Below, in pieces: positions 23,501 to 32,500 of a DNA stretch of 64,000 nucleotides. The position numbers and the translations under genes are program-made. The stretch is taken from contig NC_084707.1 of the NCBI RefSeq assembly GCF_033807575.1, positions 9,286,550-9,350,549 on the forward strand, given 5' to 3'. The stretch is from Cydia pomonella (Eukaryota; Arthropoda; Insecta; Lepidoptera; Tortricidae). The notes under the pieces were generated by a model that had not been told where the DNA came from, did not search any database, and worked only from the letters and a program-made list of their open reading frames with translations. The number at the start of each line of letters is the position of its first letter. Position 1 is the stretch's first letter.

Positions 23501-26500
23501 AAGTATAAAGAACATCTTCGATTCATCTAGTCAGTGAGCCAAGTAGTAATTTATACAATGCCTCGTCGTAACTCCTGCTAAGATTCATTTTGGTGTTGTT
23601 TAACTGTATTTTGTATTTCTGAGGGTACATTGGTATGTTTTTCCATTAAATAAACATTAATTTATTCATTCACAAAACAATATACCTGTACTAGTGTTTA
23701 CTAACTTGGTATTTGTTCGTTGCTAGGGGAAATGTTGATATTGAGCCACCCAGGTATTGTACTCAACTTTGCCAACTTTTCCGGCTTCCGGAAATCTGAC
23801 AGGATCTTTAGCAAATCGTCGTCTGACATTTTGTTCGGCTCTTGCCGGTAAATGGCGGGAAATTCGGGGGTTGTGTCCAAATCATTGCTATATAATCTGA
23901 AAATGAAAATAAAATAAAGTAAATTTAGAACCTAATGGAATGCTTATCGTCTAACAAATCTTTGACATGAAAATATCTTTAAATATTTTTTCCTTGTTTC
24001 TTATAAGTTATAACTCCTTTAGACAATGTTACTTAAAATAGTGATAAATTGAAATGTAAACTACTCGCACATTAAAGTCCACATTTGAAGTGGTCTTCTG
24101 ATGTGAAATAATTCATTATGCGTAGTAAGGAAGAGTTATATCTAGAAGTTTTTGAAACAACTTAATTCTATCTATCGCCGGCGGTAGTTGATAAATTTTA
24201 TCCTTTCTTTGTGAGAGATTAGGTATCCAGTAGTAACATAAATCATCCATATTTAAACATACTATCAGAGGACCATTATATGAGCGTTTGTAACTTGTAA
24301 AAAATCCCTATAATAAAGTAATTTTTAGCAGGAGTTAAAAAGCGATTTAGGCTAGTTTTACAGCTTTCACTCACAGCTACTAAACGAGCCTTGTTTTAAC
24401 TTTAATAAGGCAATATCCTTACTTAAATAACGGCTTTGCAGTCCAAGCAAACGGCATCCTGTAGGTTCCAACGCGGTGGGCGTACGACTGGACAGTTTTG
24501 TGGACTTTGAGTCCCAATCGAGGGTCTTTGGTGGCTTTGAGGTAGGGCTCCAGGACTTGACTTACGTGGCCTTGCAGGATTTTATCAATTTTAACTACTA
24601 AGAACAGGTCTGGGTGGGGATTGTTTATTGACAATAAGACCTGAAAAAAAAAACAATGTTTTAGAAGCTTTTCCTTAACTTGCAATATAACCATGTATGT
24701 TTGTATGGGTCAAATCTTGCAAGTAAAATTTGACCCACTTCTCAACTTCCAATGAAGCTGAAAATTTAGATGATATGTAAGTATGGTCATAAATTATGAC
24801 TCATAATGCAATATTATGGCACCATCGAGCTGATTTGATCATGGAGACAGGAGTAGCCATATGAACTCTGTGATTAAACAACGCAACTGAATTGTGTTTG
24901 GGGTTTTTAGAATTGTTTCGATGAGTATGCCCCGCGGAAAGAAAAGTACAGTCACCGATAAAAGCTTGTACCTAAAATGAAATGTAAGCCAAAAGCTTAT
25001 TTTTATTAAAGAGTTTTATTTGGTAGGTCAATTAGTAAGGCGCGGTCGGCCGTTGTTCCAGAAAGTTGCGCCAAAACAAATACATTTTATAAAAAATATA
25101 AGCATTCTTTTACATCAACTTGTCAGTGATAACCGTCATTAGCTGGGTCCAGCCGAGGCGGCCCGCTCGGGCGAGCAAAACGCGCGAGGCACGTCTACAC
25201 TGACCGTTTTGTGCTTGAGGAAATTGCCTCGCGCGTATGCTCGCTCTGTGTGATACAGGCAATATCAGTTGTCACAATTGCCTGCCTGCTCATTAAATTC
25301 AAATATAAAATAATGAAAATATACAGGAATTCAACTTCATGTCAGACCTCTCTTCCATACAACGACGATTGTCTCCTTAGCTAATGACATCTGAAATAGA
25401 TGGCGCTGTATGACCCTGTACTATTCTTAGGGTTTCTAGCAGTAACATGTGACAATCCACTTCCCATAAATCGCTTGGCGTCGTACAGCGGCATATCAGC
25501 TGACAAGATTTGTTACTGCAATATTTTGCAGCAAGCGTCTTAGAATTCCTTTACCTATGATAGAAAGTGAACTAATTACCTGTCTCTTTGATCTGAACCA
25601 TTCCTCCGGGATCAATTTAACATCTAATTTAACATCGTAGCTAAAGTTCTCGACCAGCGAGTTCGTATCCTCGACATCCTTGACTAGATCCTTCACCGCC
25701 GCATGGTTCAGGTCAAAATGGAAGTTCTCCGTTAACTTCTTGCCACTCCTTGCATCGTATAGAGCGAGGTAAGTGAAATAAGGTTCTACTTGGCATAAGA
25801 GCTCTTTGTCGCCATCTATTGGCGCTTGTAACCTAAATTTTAAGCTTTCGCATTTGAGCAGAATTTTTTGGCCGAAGTGTTCTCTGAAAAAACCACAAAA
25901 TAATATTATTGTATTGTAGAGATAACTACTGCATTGGTGACATATTTAAAGGTACGGTATAAAGTGGTGGAATATGCGCTAAATGGTGGTCAGGTATTTT
26001 TATCAACACCTAAAGATTTTAGCCACTTTTGGTTATAATTTTAGTTAAACAACCTACTTGAAGGGTTCTAATTGTGGTTCAGGCGAGGGCGTCCGCTTGT
26101 ACGGCATGCTGAATATGTTAGCGCGGCACTCGTTGCGCGCCGCCGCTATGGACATGTCCGTCTCTCTGGAGTATCGCATCAGGAGCGGGTTCATGCTGTG
26201 CTCCAGGCCTTTGAGCGTTCCGTAGGTTGGAGGTGGCGGCTCTGCTGTCAGCGAGACATCTGCGTCTGTAAAGACACAGTTTACATTCAGGGCTACGTAA
26301 AAGAACCGCTTGCACGTCATTTTGAACGGGGCTTTACACTAAATGGATAGCAATAAAGGTTGGTACCATGGTCCACACTGTTAACGAAGGGTTAATTGTA
26401 AAAAAAACTCTTTTCAATAACATATTTTTCTCGCTTAAGTAGGTACAATTGTTGTATTTTTATAGTTTCTTCATTAATTATTTTCAGTATCTAGGTGTGT

Positions 26501-29500
26501 TTGGCGTAGGATGCAGAGTTAATTTAAAAAAAAAGTTTAATAAAGCGGGTTAATCCGGAAGAATAGTTTTCCCTCATTACTTGAACTAATTAGTAAACTT
26601 AGACGAGGATCAAGCGGGAAACACGTTTTAAACCGTGTAAACGACTCTAGAGCACAAGGCAAATCTTTTCCGCTTTATATTTTTCGCTCAAGTACTTTAT
26701 GTGTAAACAAATACGAATAAAGAAATCCAACAAGACCATGTCAATAACCGTCGGCAATAGGTATTAATGGACTTTTTCCTTCACCCACACAAGCAAGTGC
26801 ATAGAAAAAGACGGGTGATGTGGCATTATTATAAGTACGCATATTTTAAAATTGTAGGAACACAAGAGATAAACGTTAATCGCGAAACTTTGTTCGTGAT
26901 CGGTTGTCTATTTGCCTCTCTCTCAATAGAGAGCGAGATAACAAAATTACGATGGTCGCGGTAGGCCCCCAGTACTGGAAAGCCATTTGTTGGTCATTTC
27001 ATCAATTTTAAGTGTTTCAACATTCCCAAAGCAGCCTGGTTTAACAGCAACGGGCTTATTATTCATTTGTGTGTTTATCAGCGTCCTTCGGGAAACTAAT
27101 GTATTATGCGATAAGATAAAAATATACACAAAGAGCTACTCTTCGATTAGATGCTTTCAATATGTATTTAGTTAAGCTCATTTTAGGGAATATTGTTTAT
27201 TTTACTGGTAATGGTTTTCTGCAATCATTATTTTCGATTCATATTATAACATAGTAGCACATCAATTGCATTGCATTAAGGAACTGAAGGAGGTCGTAAA
27301 TTTAATAAATATTATGGGATAATCTATCCAGTACCACAGCATCTACAACTCTTGCAGTGAAAGCGCCCACCTGCGGAATAGATTACGCAATCTACAGCCC
27401 GCTCAATGATGAACGCCATCTAGGTATAATACAAAAAAAATGTTTTCTTTCGGGGTACGCTACCCAATATGTCGATCGACAGTCCTAGTATAGATTAGTC
27501 CATGGCCATAGTAAGCTCAATTAGGCTTTATAATTATATCCCAAGCTTTTACCCTCAAGGGATCACACATCATAAAAATATAACAAAAGAAAAGTAAATT
27601 TCAGGTTACAGATGTGTGAGAACAAAGCTTAAATAATAATAATTATTATTATTATATCCCTACATATGACACGAGTAAACAAACGAGACAGAGTAACAGC
27701 TTCATGAGCTTCATGGAATCTAGCTTACACAACCACTAACACGGTTGTCTCTGGAACAAAGACGAGACATTGAATGAGATGTCACGCGCTGGTAAAAATG
27801 TTTCTTTTTTTTTATAGCAGGGTCCACACTGAGCGAGCATACGCGCGAGGCTATTTCCTCACGCACAATACGGCCAGTTTAGACGGGTTAGTTCGGCCGA
27901 GGCACGTCTACACTGGCCGTATTGTGCGTGAGGAAGTTGCCTCGCGCGTATGCTCGCTCTGTGTGGACCCGGCTAATGGTATAGTAGGCAAACGAGCAGA
28001 CGGATCACATAATGGTAAGCGATTACCGCCGCCCATGGACACCCGCAACACCAGAGGGGTTGTGCTTACGCTCTTTTCTTGAAGATTTGAAGGTGGTATC
28101 GGTCCGGAAATACCGCAGGCGACAGTTCATTTCACAGTTTGGCTGTGAGAGGCAGGACCTTTCTGGAGAAACGCACAGTCGAGGACTGCCAACCATCTAA
28201 GTGGTAAAGATGGAAATGTTGTCGCGTAGGGCGATGGCGATAAGAAGCGGCAGGGATTAATCCGAACAATTCCTCGGAGCAAAATGTAATAAAAAACAGC
28301 ACACGGTTTTATGAAACTGTCACTCTGGTTTCGTTTCTTTACTCCTGTGCTCATATAAAGTTATTAATAAACTTTTATTATTGTATTGTAAACTATTTAC
28401 AATGGTATCGTTATTACTCTTCGCCATTATTGCAACTTATATCGTACAAAGGAACTTAAAAGCGACGATAATAATAAATAAAAACATTTTGAGAATCCTA
28501 AAACTCAGTAAAAGCTTTAAACCTCCTAAATAGCTGCTATGGAGCAACACAAGGCATTAATATCGTACATACAGAAACAGGCGTAGATCTACAGATGACT
28601 GTACCTCTTATAACAGTAATTTTACTTTTAGTTCATCTTGCTTAAAGCAGTTTGTGTAGTTTATACAAATTACCTTTATCTAATACCTCATCCTGATTGA
28701 TTTCTGGACAATCCTGGTTCTTCTTCAAAGCCGCATTAAATGCGGTTATCCACTCATTCATTTCCTCCTCATTATCAGCCGAGAATGTGTAACCTTTTCC
28801 TCCAGACATACGTAACTCGAAACAGTGGCGTCCACGCTTTGGATTCTGTCAACAAAACATATCGTAACACAAATCATTAGGTACTTTAGATAAAGTCACT
28901 TACAAAGAACTATTTGTATATTTAACACTAATTACAGGGCGCTGAACAACACATACTTTAATCTACGTATCTTTCTAACTAGTTATTTTGCGACTGTACG
29001 AATTTGTAGCTATACTTTTACGACGCCTTTGATTCCGTTTTACCTTTTTTCATGGTACAGCAAGGTCACGTTTCCAAAAATAGCCTAAGACTGTAGGTAG
29101 GTAAGGGACTGTATAGATTGTGTCATTCACTAAGACGCGTGCCTTGATTCGTGTCTTGTCATTAAAAGTTAAATTTGACAAATCTGCGCATCATCGTGGA
29201 TGACACTAACTATAATTACCGTCATTAGTCTAAAGTTGATTAATACATTGTGTTACGACAACTAAGCCATTTCTATTTAAGATATATGCATGAAAGCATT
29301 GTTGCGTATGTTGTAGACTTATATGTATATGAATTAACTACAATATCAAACAATTACATTGTTAATTTTTGCAACACAAATGAATCAATTAACTAAAGAC
29401 TAATCACAGCTTCTTTGCAATTCACCCACACGTGTTAAGGGCAAGTAGATACCATTGATTGACCAAGGAACCAGTAGAAGCCAGAAAGCGTGCTATATAT

Positions 29501-32500
29501 CAATGCATACGCTGCATATGCCAAGGAATTCTAGAAGTGAACACTTTCCTAACACTTAAGACATAAGACGTAGCAACTTACTTTGACAACGTCGGAGCAA
29601 AAATCCATGACGATAGTGAGCTTCGTGTCGGTTTTCTTATCATCTTTATATACCTCGAGAATGTAAGCACCATCAGCTTCTCTGACCATTGAGCAATAGC
29701 GTTTTTTGAACGATTTTGAAGCAAGGTTGCTAAATATTCTGTCTGAGCCAATTTCGGGCCCTTTGAGCAGATAGCCTTCTTTGGTGCCAATGTCAACTTT
29801 GGCTGCTTGAGCGTCATTGTCGCTTTCGGTTTCAGCATCTATGTCGTATATTTCTTCTATTAATTTGTTATCAATTGGTCTGATGAAGAAATAAAAACGA
29901 TTAATTGTTAATTAACTACGTGAACAAAGTCAAGTACTGTAGGTAGAACAAAATACAAAGGTTTTTCCCCTAACATGATTTATGCCGGGTGGACATTATT
30001 CATTTTTCTTCAAATTTCTTACTTTCTAAGAAATGTCGTAGACCGCATTCCCAAGAGTGTTTTGAGTTTCTTCAACCCGACAAGCTGATAACGCAATTAA
30101 TTAAAACAAAACTTAACCACATAAGTTTTATTTTAATTTAAAATACCTACATACCTCCTACCCAAAGGGTGTCTGGAAGAAATCGCTCTTTAGCTATAAG
30201 ACCGCCTGTTGTCTGCCTCTATCATTAATCAGTTGCGTTTCTTTAAGCTGTATCTTTTACTGAGGGGTGCCAATAAAGAGTATTCTATATATCTATCTCC
30301 TACGATATGAGCGCGACATTGCGGTCGTGGTTCCATATTAATGGATAAAAATCTTGAAAAATGTTATCAGTTTAATGCTAATAATAGCAACTACATATTG
30401 CATGTTAATTGTAGTTACAAGTGTACCTAATCAGGATTGTAGGTCAGGGATGAACACTGAAAAGTATACGGACTACCCAAGTACCCACAAACTGATATGT
30501 GAATCAACTGATTGCTAAAGTGATATTTTACCGGTGAACATGCTATTTATTAATAAAAAACCGTGACCTTAATTTGCGGTCAAATAATCATGACAATGAT
30601 TCAATAAAAAAAAACCCCTTTGGTAAATCCTATGAATAGCTTTTATTATGATAATAATATCAACTACTGACTAAATATGCAGTAACCAGCGATTGCCATA
30701 ATGGTTATTTCTAAATTATTTTTGAACTTGGACACTACTTAGCAACAAAAAAATGTTTATTGTACTTTTTTCATGCAAAGGGAAATGAATCACAGATCAG
30801 ATAGACAGCCGACCTTGACAAGTATACGAGTTAGAACAGTTGCTTGCTCTCATGACCATGAAATGTTATGTTAATTGTGCTGCTAATGAGCTCTTCTGTT
30901 GTGGTTTCATTCAATCATAGCTAATTATTCGATACTTGGCCTGTTAAACTTGTTAAACTCCTACATTGGATTTATAACAATTCTACACCAAAGTATGTGC
31001 ATCAATCCTGCTCCATTTAAAACAATTTGCTTTCCACCTGCACATTGTTTTGAATCATAATACCACTTAACATGATTACAAATCACTGCTATTACAATAA
31101 CATATAATATTGTTATAAGGCTACACATTGAATTGGTATAATAATTATGTTATACTGTTTATTTCTATAATAGATTAAATTTGTGAATGATATTGGCACT
31201 AACTACAAACTTCAGATACCTTAGCAGGTAAAGCCTGACCAGTAATATATGATCACGCGCCATATTGCGGAATTTCATTGAAATTAAATTTTTCATACTA
31301 AACTGAAGTGTCATCCTATACACAATAATAACAGCGCCCTCTTGACAATGATCATATATGTCTGGTCGGGCTATAGATACTTTACAAGTTATCCTTATGG
31401 AGTTGTAGGTATATAAGGCCAAGGACATTGTAAGAGAAAGCGAGAACTTTGAACATGCAAGTAAAATAATAGAGAAGAATAAAAAACTGTAATGTACCTC
31501 CATTACAGTATTTTATTCTACTGACAATACCTATTGTCAGGTAGTACAAAGTCTACAAATGCACGTCAGCAACAGTGTAAAAAATTAATGTTACACAGAC
31601 AAATTAATTTTATACAGAGAGTGTGTTGAACCAATTTCACTATAGTGTACAAAAAAAAATTGAATTTAGTACTTACCTGGGTAAATTGAGATATGTGCCA
31701 GAATAACTATTATACTTGAAGTGTATAAGATTCCAACTAGAAGCATAGCTGAGCAAGGCCTGTCTAGTGAGCAGAGGGCAAGTGGAGGCAGTCCTCACGT
31801 CAGGCACCGCTGTTGTAACTGTTCGCCAGCGGCGCGGGAGGACCACACTCTGTAGATTATAGACTATGGCTTAACATATATTGAATGTGATAATTATTAA
31901 CTCACATCATTAACAATATTATTGCTTAATACCACGAATTATGTTTAATATAAGTTCTAGTCCAGATTAAATTTTTAATTGGTGATGAAATGAGACCTCC
32001 ATAGAAAACTGTATGAGAAAGGATTGTTAGAATACATTTTTTTATTCTAGGAAGCATGTGTGATTGTAGAAGACAGCACAAAAGCCCAAAGTGTATAAGG
32101 ATAATGCTAATAGACAGAAAAATGACGTCACGCTACATAGGGTATGATTCCAATTAGTATTTTCGTAATAATTAATCATTTGTCAACCTCTTTAGGTAAC
32201 TGATACATATACTTGACAATCAGTATAGAAACGTCTAACTGACTTTCATTTTATTGTCACACAAATAAATAATAGATTATTAATTTATGAAATAATACAT
32301 ATTTTTGGTTTTTAACACCGTAACAAGCTTTTATTCACGTAACAAGTATTTATTATGATACCCATCAATAAGTAAGTTATCTAAATTTGTAGTAACTCCC
32401 TGTATGTTAAATTACGTCATTTTTGCATCAACGGCATGAAAAGTACGGGCCCTGCTAATAGATAATTATGCCAAAATTTAGATTAAATGGGAGAAGCATA

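Larger units (their letters stand above)
26266..28673 (-). other. Zir intron 5
   Basis: 2.4-kb intron between exons 5 and 6. It contains the foldback MITE at 27820-27970 and the inverted LINE fragment at 27980-28310. The rest is AT-rich with nothing recognised. Confidence 0.6.

Noticed and set aside
26072..26350. Plus-strand 92-codon frame
   Set aside because: Antisense to Zir exon 6, and it extends across its splice acceptor; no family resemblance.
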